Assembly (NCBI GenBank): GCA_025453675.1
Contig: JALOPW010000003.1
Coordinates: 30,068-94,067, forward strand
Origin: Methanolinea sp.
Lineage (GTDB): Archaea; Halobacteriota; Methanomicrobia; Methanomicrobiales; Methanospirillaceae
Reading direction: 5' to 3'
Length of the DNA stretch: 64,000 bases
The notes under the pieces are model-generated. The model made no database searches, was not told where the DNA came from, and worked only from the letters and a program-made list of their open reading frames with translations. The position numbers and the translations under genes are program-made. Below are positions 44,687-52,449 of this stretch, in pieces (within the stretch, counting starts at the first letter, position 1; each line of letters begins with the position of its first letter).

Positions 44687-45358
44687 CTAATCCTTGCGGG
44701 GCTCCTCCACCCTTTCCCCCGTCTCCTGATCTTTTCCATTTTTTGCCTTCTCCGCTCTCCTCCCAAGATAAAAAGCGAGAACTCCCAGGATTACCAGAAT
44801 GGCGATGAGCCCGATCATCATATCTGTAGAGGGATTCACCCCTCCAACCGGGAGCGTGACCATTGGAGTGGCTGCAAGGGTGGTGTCAACAGGCTCATGG
44901 TACCCTGGATCGGGTGTCACTGTCGAGGCGACCCGAAGGTTGAGTTCGGTCACGGCCCCTGGAGAGAATGGATAACTGCTGCTCCAGGAATCCTGTGAAC
45001 CCGCAGCCTGCACCTCGGCCTGGATTCCTCCGACAAAGAAGGTCACTTCGGTCCCTTTTGGGAGATTCCCCTGGACTTCGAGGCGGGAGACAAGGGGATC
45101 AGCGGATCCGTACCTGCCCTCCCGGGAAAAGACCGGGTTTCCAGGCAAACCGGTGATCATACCCTCTGCGCGTGCCTCAACCGTAACGCCTGCCGGAACA
45201 GGATTCCCTGCAGCGACAATCGTCCCATAGAATGAATGTGGGAGTTGTGGCTGGCCTGGAAAGGCCTGGGCCTGCCCGGATTCCGCGTCCGCACTTACTA
45301 AACCCATTCCTGTCACTGCAAGTAACAGGCATCCGACAAAAAGGAGTACCAGTTTCAT
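44687..45358 (-). CDS. Membrane-anchored surface protein with an FYG-type beta domain
   Basis: About 223 residues. A signal peptide (MKLVLLFVGCLLLAVTG) precedes an extracellular domain starting SFYGTIVAAGNPVPAGVTVE and continuing through RYGSADPLVSRLEVQGNLP. A C-terminal membrane helix (GLIAILVILGVLAFYLG) and a charged tail (RRAEKAKNGKDQ) follow. The extracellular domain resembles the central domain of the secreted PKD protein at 54971. The family is unrecognised; a cell-surface or carbohydrate-binding role is a guess. The start at 45358 gives the usual short basic N-terminus. Confidence 0.7.
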   Translation of the reverse strand: MKLVLLFVGCLLLAVTGMGLVSADAESGQAQAFPGQPQLPHSFYGTIVAAGNPVPAGVTVEARAEGMITGLPGNPVFSREGRYGSADPLVSRLEVQGNLPKGTEVTFFVGGIQAEVQAAGSQDSWSSSYPFSPGAVTELNLRVASTVTPDPGYHEPVDTTLAATPMVTLPVGGVNPSTDMMIGLIAILVILGVLAFYLGRRAEKAKNGKDQETGERVEEPRKD

Positions 45359-45500
45359 GATTTCAGATCCTTGTCTTTTCAATTAATCTCCCTGAAATCC
45401 AATTTAACTTTTCCCGGTATATCTCTCTCAATTGTGGATGAATGGGTATGGGTTGTATACATATGCCTGAAAAAGACAGGGGATTCTATTGAGCTACCTC

Positions 45501-46517
45501 TTAATGGGCCTTTTCAATTTTTATCCTGCCGAGTCTCTCAATAGCCTCAATATTCACTGATCCCTCACTGACAAGATTCTTCTGGTTGATTGCCTCATTG
45601 AAGAACATCTTCCCGATCTCATTTCTCACGATGAGGGTGGTGTACCCCCTCTCGCTCCCCACCGCTCCAGCAGAGATATCTGAGAAGAGCGCAGTGAAGT
45701 CAGTGCAGTAATGACACCCGGGTCGGACTGCCTCCAGTAATTCTGGCAGGGGGAGGGTCCGGGAGGAGCCGTCCCGCATGGTCACTTCCAGTCTTCCCCG
45801 CACGTCAAGGTGATCGATATTCCAGGTGTCAATGTGATGTTTCTTCTGCAGCAGTCCTTCCATCAGCACACGATAATCAAAGTTCTCAGTGCAGAAGAGC
45901 CCTATCACAAGGCGTATGCGCTTCCCGAATGGTTGCAAAAGGTCATTGTCGCTCTGCCGTATGTGATAGATGGCCTGAACCACGCACGGAACCCCGATCA
46001 CCGCAATCTTCTGGCATTTCTTCTCAATAACTGCGGTCTTGAGAGCGGCAACAAGCGGCACCCACCAGTTATAACGACTGCCAGCATGCTGAACGAGCTC
46101 CTCGGATCCCGTGATAACCACAGAGACCGGCTTTAAAGTCCAGCGGTCCTCGGCTACGGTGACGACGGCATCGATCAATCCTTGCTGAAGGGCGGTGAGG
46201 AGGATGGCAGTCACCGCTCCTCCAGTCTGTCTCCTGGGGATATCCAGGGTCGCCCTGGCAGAGATGATCTCCTGATACTTTCCGAGTATCCCCTCGTTGA
46301 CCTGACTGGTGCGGGGGCATGCATCATAGCACGCCCCGCAGTCGACTTCGTCATTCAACTGCTTGCAATAGCCGATATTTCTCGGTTTGAGTGCCCCGCC
46401 GGGTTCATCGAAACAGATGGCATCTGCAGGGCAGACTGCCACGCAGGCTCCGCACCCTGCACAGAGTCCCTTGTCCCAGACCTCATTTTTGAGATCCACA
46501 TAACTCTTGGTGGCCAT
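45501..46517 (-). CDS. FrhB/FdhB-family coenzyme F420-binding flavoprotein with ferredoxin domain
   Basis: About 338 residues. The N-terminus carries a 4Fe-4S ferredoxin motif (GLCAGCGACVAVCPADAICF). A second Cys set in DCGACYDACPR and the FrhB-like core (IGVPCVVQAIYHIRQ, VIGLFCTENFDYRVL, and YCTDFTALFSDISAG near residue 235) follow. FrhB-type subunits exchange electrons with F420 through FAD. It is the last gene of the glutamate synthase operon (start nine bases after the GXGXG gene stop). It therefore probably feeds reduced F420 electrons to glutamate synthesis in place of NADPH or ferredoxin. ATG at 46517 is chosen for its GGAGTGAG Shine-Dalgarno. Confidence 0.88.
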   Translation of the reverse strand: MATKSYVDLKNEVWDKGLCAGCGACVAVCPADAICFDEPGGALKPRNIGYCKQLNDEVDCGACYDACPRTSQVNEGILGKYQEIISARATLDIPRRQTGGAVTAILLTALQQGLIDAVVTVAEDRWTLKPVSVVITGSEELVQHAGSRYNWWVPLVAALKTAVIEKKCQKIAVIGVPCVVQAIYHIRQSDNDLLQPFGKRIRLVIGLFCTENFDYRVLMEGLLQKKHHIDTWNIDHLDVRGRLEVTMRDGSSRTLPLPELLEAVRPGCHYCTDFTALFSDISAGAVGSERGYTTLIVRNEIGKMFFNEAINQKNLVSEGSVNIEAIERLGRIKIEKAH

Positions 46518-46525
46518 GATACATC

Positions 46526-47266
46526 TCACTCCCAGGTATACTTGCTGGCGAACGGTCTGCTGCTCGAGGGGCTGACCTGGACATAGGTGTCATGCAGCAG
46601 CGGTTTTGGATCGACCCCGAAATGTCCCGCGAATTCTTTGATAAGGGGGATGATTTCGTCCATCCCTTCGTCACTGAGGGGTGTTTTCCGTGCTCCGATT
46701 CCCAGGTAATACTCATCCACGTCTCCCCTGATCACAATCTTTCCTCCATGGATCCCGGACCCGATCCCCCGTTCCATGATGGGCTGGCGGCGGGAATCTC
46801 CGAGGGTGAGGATCAACCCGCCTGCCATTAATTCCCCGAGAAATGCACGGAAAGTTCCTCCTATCACCAGGATCGGTCGTTTATCCTGGTACTGCTTCAT
46901 GTGGATCCCCCCCCGGTACCCGATTGAATCCCTGACAAATACCTTCCCGCCCCTCATGGAATGGGCCACCGCGTCACCTGCACTCCCATGGATGACAATA
47001 TTTCCGGAGTCCATGGTGTTTCCCGGGGCATGATCGCAATTTCCGTATACGATGCAGGTCGGGCCGCTCATGAACATCCCCAGGTCCCCTCCAGGTACTC
47101 CATCAATGATCAGGGTGGCATCCCCTTTGAGTCCGTCAGCGATGAACCGCTGGCCCATCACGTGCTCGATCACGATCTCCCGAGCACCCGCGGAGACCGC
47201 TGCCCGGATAGCCTTGTTGAGGGGTGTATAGTGCATCCCCCTGGCATCTATGCTCACTCGTTTCAT
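46526..47266 (-). CDS. Glutamate synthase GXGXG-motif domain protein
   Basis: About 246 residues, equivalent to the C-terminal beta-helix domain of the glutamate synthase large subunit. The GXGXG-type repeats are visible (GVPGGDLGMFMSG, VIHGSAGDAVAHSMRGGKVF, ILVIGGTFRAFLGELMAGG). It structures the ammonia channel between the glutaminase and synthase sites. It is encoded as a separate subunit, as in archaeal split glutamate synthases. The start was taken as MKRVSIDARG at 47266; a longer frame overlapping the upstream gene is less likely. Confidence 0.88.
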   Translation of the reverse strand: MKRVSIDARGMHYTPLNKAIRAAVSAGAREIVIEHVMGQRFIADGLKGDATLIIDGVPGGDLGMFMSGPTCIVYGNCDHAPGNTMDSGNIVIHGSAGDAVAHSMRGGKVFVRDSIGYRGGIHMKQYQDKRPILVIGGTFRAFLGELMAGGLILTLGDSRRQPIMERGIGSGIHGGKIVIRGDVDEYYLGIGARKTPLSDEGMDEIIPLIKEFAGHFGVDPKPLLHDTYVQVSPSSSRPFASKYTWE

Positions 47267-47273
47267 GATCGCA

Positions 47274-48782
47274 TCATGCCCCCACCGGTTTGACATCCAG
47301 GACTTTCATGATGGACTCGTCGAGGAGGTACCCTCTCAGGCGGTCCCTGTTCCCTCGCAGACTCTCGATACTGTTGATGCCAGCTGCTCCCATGAGCTCT
47401 GAAAGCTCGAGTGTCCAGGCATGGATCAGGTTGGCGACGTTCTGGGAGGCCACTTCAGGATCGAGCCTTGCGACCAGGTCTGGCCTCTGGGTCGCAATCC
47501 CCCATGGGCACAGGCCCCGGTAACAGGTGCCGCAGACACGGCACCCCATTGCCACGAGCGCCGCTGTTCCAATATATACTGCGTCCGCTCCAAGTGCAAT
47601 CACTTTCGCTACGTCTGCACTCTCCCGGATACCCCCGCTCGCGATGAGGGATACTTCGTTCCTGATGCCCTGGGAGCGCAACTTGGCATCCACGCTCGCG
47701 ATTGCCGCTTCAATAGGAATTCCGACATGGTCCCGGAACACCCGTGGAGCTGCACCGGTTCCCCCACGGAACCCGTCTATCACCACGGCATCTGCTGAGG
47801 ACCTGGCGATCCCCGCTGCAATGGCGGCGGAGTTATGGACGGCGGCAATCTTGACGAAGACGGGTTTTTTCCATTCCGTGGCTTCTTTCAGGCTCCTTAC
47901 AAGTTGCTTGAGATCCTCGATGCTGTAGATGTCGTGATGAGGAGCAGGGCTGATGGCATCGCTCCCAATGGGAATCATCCGTGTGCAGGAGACATCCTCG
48001 CACACCTTCTCCCCGGGCAGGTGTCCCCCGATACCCGGTTTGGCGCCCTGCCCGATCTTGATCTCGATGGCTGCGCCCCTCTCCAGGTAATTGATATCCA
48101 CCCCGAAACGGCCGGACGCTACCTGGACGATCATATGGTCCTGGTAGGGATAGAGGGACTGGTGCAGCCCCCCTTCTCCCGTGCCCATAAAAGTCCCTGT
48201 TTCAGCCACGGCCCTGGCAAGGCTCAATTGAGCATTCAGGCTGATAGCGCCATAACTCATGTGCCCGATCATGATGGGGGTCTCGAGCTGCAGGTTCGGG
48301 GAGAGGGTGGTGAGAATCTCCACATCGCCGTCTTTCTCCCCGATCTCCAGCCGGGAGGGTTTCTTCCCGAGATACGTCCGTAGTTCCATCGGCTCCCGAA
48401 GGGGATCGATACTCGGGTTGGTCACCTGGCAGGCATCCAGTACCAGGCTGTCGAATATGATCGGATAAGGCTGCGCATTTCCCATCCCGGCAAGGATAAT
48501 TTTTCCTGTGCGGGCCTGGTTGTAGATGGCCTCCCTCACCCCTGTGGTCCATACCGGATGGCTGCGGTAATCCACAGGCCTCTCCTTGATATTGATGGCA
48601 TCCCTGGGGCACATCGCGATGCACCGGTGGCAGGCCACGCACCTCCTGGAGTTCACGTGGATTGTATTGTTTTCCATGCGGAAGACGTCATAAGGACAGT
48701 TTTCCACGCAGCGCCCGCAGAGCATGCACTGGTCATGGTCGACAGAGATCCGGAACTTGGCCGGAACGCTCCCGATGGTCAA
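47274..48782 (-). CDS. Glutamate synthase, FMN-binding synthase subunit with ferredoxin domain
   Basis: A 502-residue protein. Two ferredoxin-type [4Fe-4S] motifs at the N-terminus (CMLCGRCVENCPYDVF and CVACHRCIAMCPRDAI) precede the FMN-binding TIM barrel. Barrel motifs include GHMSYGAISLNAQLSLARA, VVIDGFRGGTGAAPRVF and ASGGIRESADVAKVIALGAD. A cysteine cluster for the 3Fe-4S site is in MGCRVCGTCYRGLCPWGIA. It combines ammonia with 2-oxoglutarate. It overlaps the glutaminase gene by four bases. The operon encodes the bacterial large subunit as three proteins. Confidence 0.93.
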   Translation of the reverse strand: MTIGSVPAKFRISVDHDQCMLCGRCVENCPYDVFRMENNTIHVNSRRCVACHRCIAMCPRDAINIKERPVDYRSHPVWTTGVREAIYNQARTGKIILAGMGNAQPYPIIFDSLVLDACQVTNPSIDPLREPMELRTYLGKKPSRLEIGEKDGDVEILTTLSPNLQLETPIMIGHMSYGAISLNAQLSLARAVAETGTFMGTGEGGLHQSLYPYQDHMIVQVASGRFGVDINYLERGAAIEIKIGQGAKPGIGGHLPGEKVCEDVSCTRMIPIGSDAISPAPHHDIYSIEDLKQLVRSLKEATEWKKPVFVKIAAVHNSAAIAAGIARSSADAVVIDGFRGGTGAAPRVFRDHVGIPIEAAIASVDAKLRSQGIRNEVSLIASGGIRESADVAKVIALGADAVYIGTAALVAMGCRVCGTCYRGLCPWGIATQRPDLVARLDPEVASQNVANLIHAWTLELSELMGAAGINSIESLRGNRDRLRGYLLDESIMKVLDVKPVGA

Positions 48783-49831
48783 GGAAACACCCTCCCGATA
48801 ATGGGCTCGCCCGCACGGGCCATGGTGATGTTTTGGACATCCGGTTCCATCACCCGGATTGCTGCCTCTTCGCTGGATATATAAAGGCGGGGTCCCAGGG
48901 TGCCGGAAACAAGCGGCCTGAGCTTGATGCGATCGGTGAAACCTACAATGGCATCCGGTCTTGCTACTACGATGGCAAATGGTCCGTTCATCAGTGCCGG
49001 ACCATACGTGAGGCGAATTGCCCTGTTGAAACGCTCTGCCCGCTCAGGCATCTGATCTATCTCGTCCCAGAATGGTGGTGCGAGTGCTTTCACTGCAACC
49101 TCCGGGGCGAGGTTGTGGCGACGTACGAGGAGGTCGAAGAGATAGGCTACCACTTCGGTATCGGTGAACATCGAACAGCGATACCCATAGCTCTCGATAT
49201 AGCGTCGGTTGGTACCATAGGAAGTTATCTCACCATTGTGAACAACGCTCCAGTGCAGGAGATTGAAGGGATGCGCTCCACCCCACCAGCCCGGGGTATT
49301 GGTTGGGTAGCGGTTATGGCCGAGCCATATGTATCCTTTGTAATCCTGTATGCGGTAGAAATCGGCCACCTCCTCCGGCCAGCCCGAGGCCTTGAATATC
49401 GCGATATTTTTCCCTGATGCATAGATAAGGGCCCCGGGGATACTCGTATTCACCTTCATGACCAGGTGCATGACGATGTCGTCTTCAGGTGAGGTGCTCC
49501 TTGGCATAAGCCTGGGATCGGGCTTGAAAAAGTATCTCCATGGTGTGTGAACTTTCCTGATATTTGGCTGTTCATAGGTTGGGATCTCTTCTTCATGCAC
49601 GATAGTGCCCCATTTGACCAGCTCCTGATCAACTGCGGCCTTGGTCTCGTGAATTGTATCAAAGAAGACGTGAATGGCGTAGTAATCGGCAAATTCCGGA
49701 AATGCTCCATAGGCTACATACCCGGCACCTTCACCACTCCCCCGCTCGTTCATCATGGAAAGCGCTGAGCGGATACTGGCACCGTCCATGCGTTCCCTGG
49801 ATCTGTCGATGACTCCAATAATTCCACACAT
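48779..49831 (-). CDS. Glutamate synthase, glutaminase (class II amidotransferase) subunit
   Basis: About 350 residues. The start at 49831 is required by the family: Cys2 of MCGIIGVID becomes the N-terminal nucleophile that takes ammonia from glutamine. Further motifs are YIWLGHNRYPTNTPGWWGG, WSVVHNGEITSYGTNRRY and FTDTEVVAYLFDLL. It is the first gene of the four-gene glutamate synthase operon and is divergent from glnA. A TATA-like stretch (AGGATATACTGAC on the minus strand) lies about 20 bases upstream. Confidence 0.92.
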   Translation of the reverse strand: MCGIIGVIDRSRERMDGASIRSALSMMNERGSGEGAGYVAYGAFPEFADYYAIHVFFDTIHETKAAVDQELVKWGTIVHEEEIPTYEQPNIRKVHTPWRYFFKPDPRLMPRSTSPEDDIVMHLVMKVNTSIPGALIYASGKNIAIFKASGWPEEVADFYRIQDYKGYIWLGHNRYPTNTPGWWGGAHPFNLLHWSVVHNGEITSYGTNRRYIESYGYRCSMFTDTEVVAYLFDLLVRRHNLAPEVAVKALAPPFWDEIDQMPERAERFNRAIRLTYGPALMNGPFAIVVARPDAIVGFTDRIKLRPLVSGTLGPRLYISSEEAAIRVMEPDVQNITMARAGEPIIGRVFP

Positions 49832-49944
49832 TTCAATCACGGGTCAGTATATCCTTCAGAAGGTCACCTGCACATGGTGATGCTCGCAGACGTCCTTGTA
49901 TGGTTTCCCTCGCTTTTATGGTTTCCCTATATGGGTTGCTTCAT

Positions 49945-49975
49945 TAAATATAAATCTGATCAGGTAGAAGTTACT
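49945..49975 (+). promoter_or_regulatory. glnA promoter with GAAGTTA-type operator
   Basis: The TATA box TAAATATAAAT (49945-49955) is followed by AGGTAGAAGTTACT (49962-49975), which lies where transcription should start, just before the ATG at 49982. The core GAAGTTA recurs (in reverse) at the same place in the GlnK1 and AmtB promoters. A repressor site is likely. NrpR, the nitrogen repressor of methanogens, is the obvious candidate, but it is not in the window. Confidence 0.55.
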
Positions 49976-49981
49976 TTCCAT

Positions 49982-51310
49982 ATGAGCAAAGACATCGTGT
50001 CTGAGATGCTGGAACGGATCGATGCAGACCTGGTCAAATTCCTCCGCCTGCAGTTCACGGATATCCAGGGGATACCAAAGAACGTGGCCATCCCGGTGCA
50101 GCAGGCAGAAAAAGCCCTCACGGAGGGTATATGGTTTGATGGGTCTTCTATTGAAGGATTTGCCCGGATTGAAGAATCCGACATGCTCCTGAAACCGGAC
50201 CTGGATACCTATGCCATTCTGCCCTGGAGACCTGCTGATGCAAGGGTTGCCCGGTTTATCTGTGATGTATATACGTATGGCAACAAGCCCTTTGAGGGTG
50301 ATCCACGGTTCATTCTCAAGAAACAGTTGGAAGAAGCAAAGGCCATGGGCTTTACCTTCAACACCGGCCCGGAACTGGAATTCTTCCTTTTCAAGTTGAT
50401 CGACGGGCGCCCTTCTACAATATACCAGGACTATGGCGGGTATTTTGACCTCGCCCCTACGGACTGGGCAGAGGATGTCCGAAGGGATATTGTCTTTGCA
50501 CTGACCCAGATGGGCTTTGAGATTGAAGCATCCCACCATGAAGTTGCAGAGAGCCAGCACGAGATTGATTTCAAATACAGCACTGCACTCGATACTGCCG
50601 ATAAAGTGATTACCTTCAAATTTGCAACAAAAACCCTCGCGCTGAATCGTAATCTGCATGCTACCTTCATGGCCAAACCTATCGCCGGGATCAATGGAAG
50701 CGGCATGCATACCCATGGCTCCCTCTCAAAGAATGGCAAGAATGCTTTTTATGATCCAAAAGGTGAGAAGCAGCTCTCAAGCACGGCAATGTATTATGTA
50801 GGGGGAATGCTGGAGCATGCAAAGGCGATCACACGGGTGGCCAACCCGACTATCAATTCATACAAGCGCCTGGTCCCGGGCTATGAAGCGCCGGTATATA
50901 TTACCTGGAGTGCTGCGAACAGGTCCGCACTGGTCCGTGTTCCCGCAGCCCGGGGAAACAGCACCAGGGCAGAATTCCGAAGCCCCGATCCCATGTGCAA
51001 CCCATACCTCTGCTTTGCAGCCATGCTGGCTGCAGGCCTTGACGGGATAAAGAAGAAGATTGAACCCCCGGAGAGTACCGATGTGAATATCTACCACCTC
51101 TCTGAGAAGGAGAGGAAATCACGAGGCATCGAGATGCTCCCTGGAAGCCTGATTGAGGCGAATGCAGAACTCAACAAGGATGCAGTGATCAGGAAAGCGA
51201 TGGGTTCCCACATCATGGAGGGTCTGAATTCCATCACCCAGATGGAGTCAGATGCATTCAGGCTCGCAGTTCACCCCTGGGAGCTGGATCGCTACCTGGC
51301 AACCTATTAA
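49982..51310 (+). CDS. glnA: Glutamine synthetase, type I
   Basis: A 442-residue GS I enzyme. N-terminal GIWFDGSSIEGFARI is the beta-grasp latch, NTGPELEFFLFK begins the metal-binding core, and NGSGMHTHGSLSKNG is the ATP/glutamate motif. NRSALVRVPAARG and RAEFRSPDPMCNPYL follow. It makes glutamine from glutamate and ammonia with ATP. It partners the adjacent split glutamate synthase. The ATG at 49982 was chosen because TATA and operator elements lie immediately upstream, implying a very short leader. A T-tract follows the stop. Confidence 0.96.
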   Translation: MSKDIVSEMLERIDADLVKFLRLQFTDIQGIPKNVAIPVQQAEKALTEGIWFDGSSIEGFARIEESDMLLKPDLDTYAILPWRPADARVARFICDVYTYGNKPFEGDPRFILKKQLEEAKAMGFTFNTGPELEFFLFKLIDGRPSTIYQDYGGYFDLAPTDWAEDVRRDIVFALTQMGFEIEASHHEVAESQHEIDFKYSTALDTADKVITFKFATKTLALNRNLHATFMAKPIAGINGSGMHTHGSLSKNGKNAFYDPKGEKQLSSTAMYYVGGMLEHAKAITRVANPTINSYKRLVPGYEAPVYITWSAANRSALVRVPAARGNSTRAEFRSPDPMCNPYLCFAAMLAAGLDGIKKKIEPPESTDVNIYHLSEKERKSRGIEMLPGSLIEANAELNKDAVIRKAMGSHIMEGLNSITQMESDAFRLAVHPWELDRYLATY

Positions 51311-51337
51311 TTTTTTTCGTCTCCCAAAAAATGGAAA

Positions 51338-51369
51338 TTTATAAATAGTATACTCAATAACTTCCTTCC
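51338..51369 (+). promoter_or_regulatory. GlnK1 operon promoter with TAACTTC-type operator
   Basis: The TATA box TTTATAAATA (51338-51347) is followed by AATAACTTCCTTCC (51356-51369), the reverse orientation of the GAAGTTA core seen at glnA. The predicted transcript would start around 51365-51375 and include the small ORF before glnK1. Confidence 0.5.
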
Positions 51370-51382
51370 ACTTAAGTATAAT

Positions 51383-51568
51383 ATGGAGCCTCTTCCCATG
51401 CACTCTGAACAGGATGTATCCACCAATTCCCGGCATGAGATTGTGGGCCGGTTCCAGGGGAAGGTGACAGAGACCCGGTGGCTTCCTTTCATTCCTGGAG
51501 CGAAAGGGGAGGAGTCTTCGGACGACAGTGAAGATGAGATAATACCTGGAAAGAACACCAGGGACTAA
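51383..51568 (+). CDS. Possible small protein in the GlnK1 leader
   Basis: A 61-residue frame that starts just downstream of the GlnK1 promoter and ends two bases before the glnK1 ATG. The sequence has no cysteine or membrane segment, and the C-terminal third is acidic (EESSDDSEDEIIPG). I do not recognise a family. Its position, spanning the whole leader, suggests either a real small protein cotranscribed with glnK1 or a translated leader. Support is positional only. Confidence 0.4.
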   Translation: MEPLPMHSEQDVSTNSRHEIVGRFQGKVTETRWLPFIPGAKGEESSDDSEDEIIPGKNTRD

Positions 51569-51570
51569 AT

Positions 51571-51900
51571 ATGAAAAGCATCTCCGCGTATATACGAGAA
51601 GAGAGGATTCCTTTCGTTCAAAAAGCCCTTGAAAAGGAGGGGATTTTCGGCATGACCCTTCGGGGAGTGGTGGGGAGAGGGGACCAGAAAGGGATCACTC
51701 ATCAGTACCGGGGAGGTATTTTTGCAAAGGACCTTCTCCCGAAGGTCCGGATGGACGTGGTAGTCCCCGATATTATGGAAGAGAGGATAGTTCAGGCCAT
51801 CCGTACCAATGCATTGACGGGAAAACCCGGTGATGGCAGGATATTTGTAATAGACGTGGAACAATCCGTAAGGGTACGTACAAATGAAGTGGAGGCCTGA
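51571..51900 (+). CDS. glnK: PII nitrogen regulatory protein GlnK1
   Basis: A 109-residue PII protein. The T loop ([17 protein letters not shown]) contains the conserved tyrosine. The B-loop TGKPGDGRIFVIDVEQSVRVRT and the C-terminal VRT motif bind ATP and 2-oxoglutarate. It senses nitrogen status and regulates glutamine synthetase or AmtB. This copy follows glnA and has its own promoter. Another copy follows amtB. The position near glnA suggests the glutamine synthetase as its target, by inference. Confidence 0.95.
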   Translation: MKSISAYIREERIPFVQKALEKEGIFGMTLRGVVGRGDQKGITHQYRGGIFAKDLLPKVRMDVVVPDIMEERIVQAIRTNALTGKPGDGRIFVIDVEQSVRVRTNEVEA

Positions 51901-51942
51901 TATGTAACCACGCTATCGGTCCTCCGACCAAAATTCTATCTC

Positions 51943-52010
51943 TACCGGATGATCTTCCGGTACTTGTGCTCTGGTATGCCGGGTTATTGCCCGGCTACCT
52001 CTTCTTCTTT
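51943..52010 (+). terminator. Two hairpins and a T-rich tract after glnK1
   Basis: TACCGGA/TCCGGTA (51943-51962) and GCCGGG/CCCGGC (51978-51995) form stems. They are followed by a pyrimidine-rich stretch (TACCTCTTCTTCTTTC). The arrangement fits the end of the glnK1 transcript. Confidence 0.5.
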
Positions 52011-52060
52011 CAATGTCATGGATAATGATTTGATCCTTCGCTGACCAGCATAATTGACCG

Positions 52061-52134
52061 GAAGTTACCTGTATGAATGTCTAATTTGAACGTATATAAA
52101 TAATTATAAATATGATAGAACATAACTTCTACCT
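52061..52134 (+). promoter_or_regulatory. amtB promoter with two GAAGTTA-type sites
   Basis: GGAAGTTACC (52060-52069) lies upstream of the TATA box TATATAAATAAT (52093-52104), and CATAACTTCTACCT (52121-52134) lies downstream of it. The downstream site is the reverse complement, over 12 bases (AGGTAGAAGTTA), of the glnA site. The promoter is over 300 bases from the amtB start, so the transcript has a long leader. Confidence 0.5.
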
Positions 52135-52449
52135 ATCAAATGGGAAGAACCGGAAAACACATCCCCGGAAAGACGACTGGAAGCCCACCAGGATTCGCTG
52201 GTGCGCCAGTGAATGCTCCAGGGGAGGTATGCGGTAATTATTACGGGAGGGTCAGTACCATTTGATATGCCCGTATACAGAAGGATGTTTCAGGATCAGG
52301 GATTATAAATGACGCCCTGAAAGGAATGGGCGGCCATCGGGAGATCGACTCATATCCCATTGAGTTGTAAGAGACCGACTGGTCGGGAATTTTCGTATTG
52401 CAGGCTGACTATTCAGAAGTAAACAGGAACAAGAATTCAGGAGATTGGA
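52135..52449 (+). other. Long untranslated leader or small RNA region before amtB
   Basis: About 315 bases between the nitrogen-type promoter and the amtB start. No convincing ORF is present. Short palindromes such as CCGACTGGTCGG (about 52376) occur. A 5' leader with regulatory structure, or a separate nitrogen-controlled small RNA, would both fit. No known RNA family was recognised. Confidence 0.35.
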
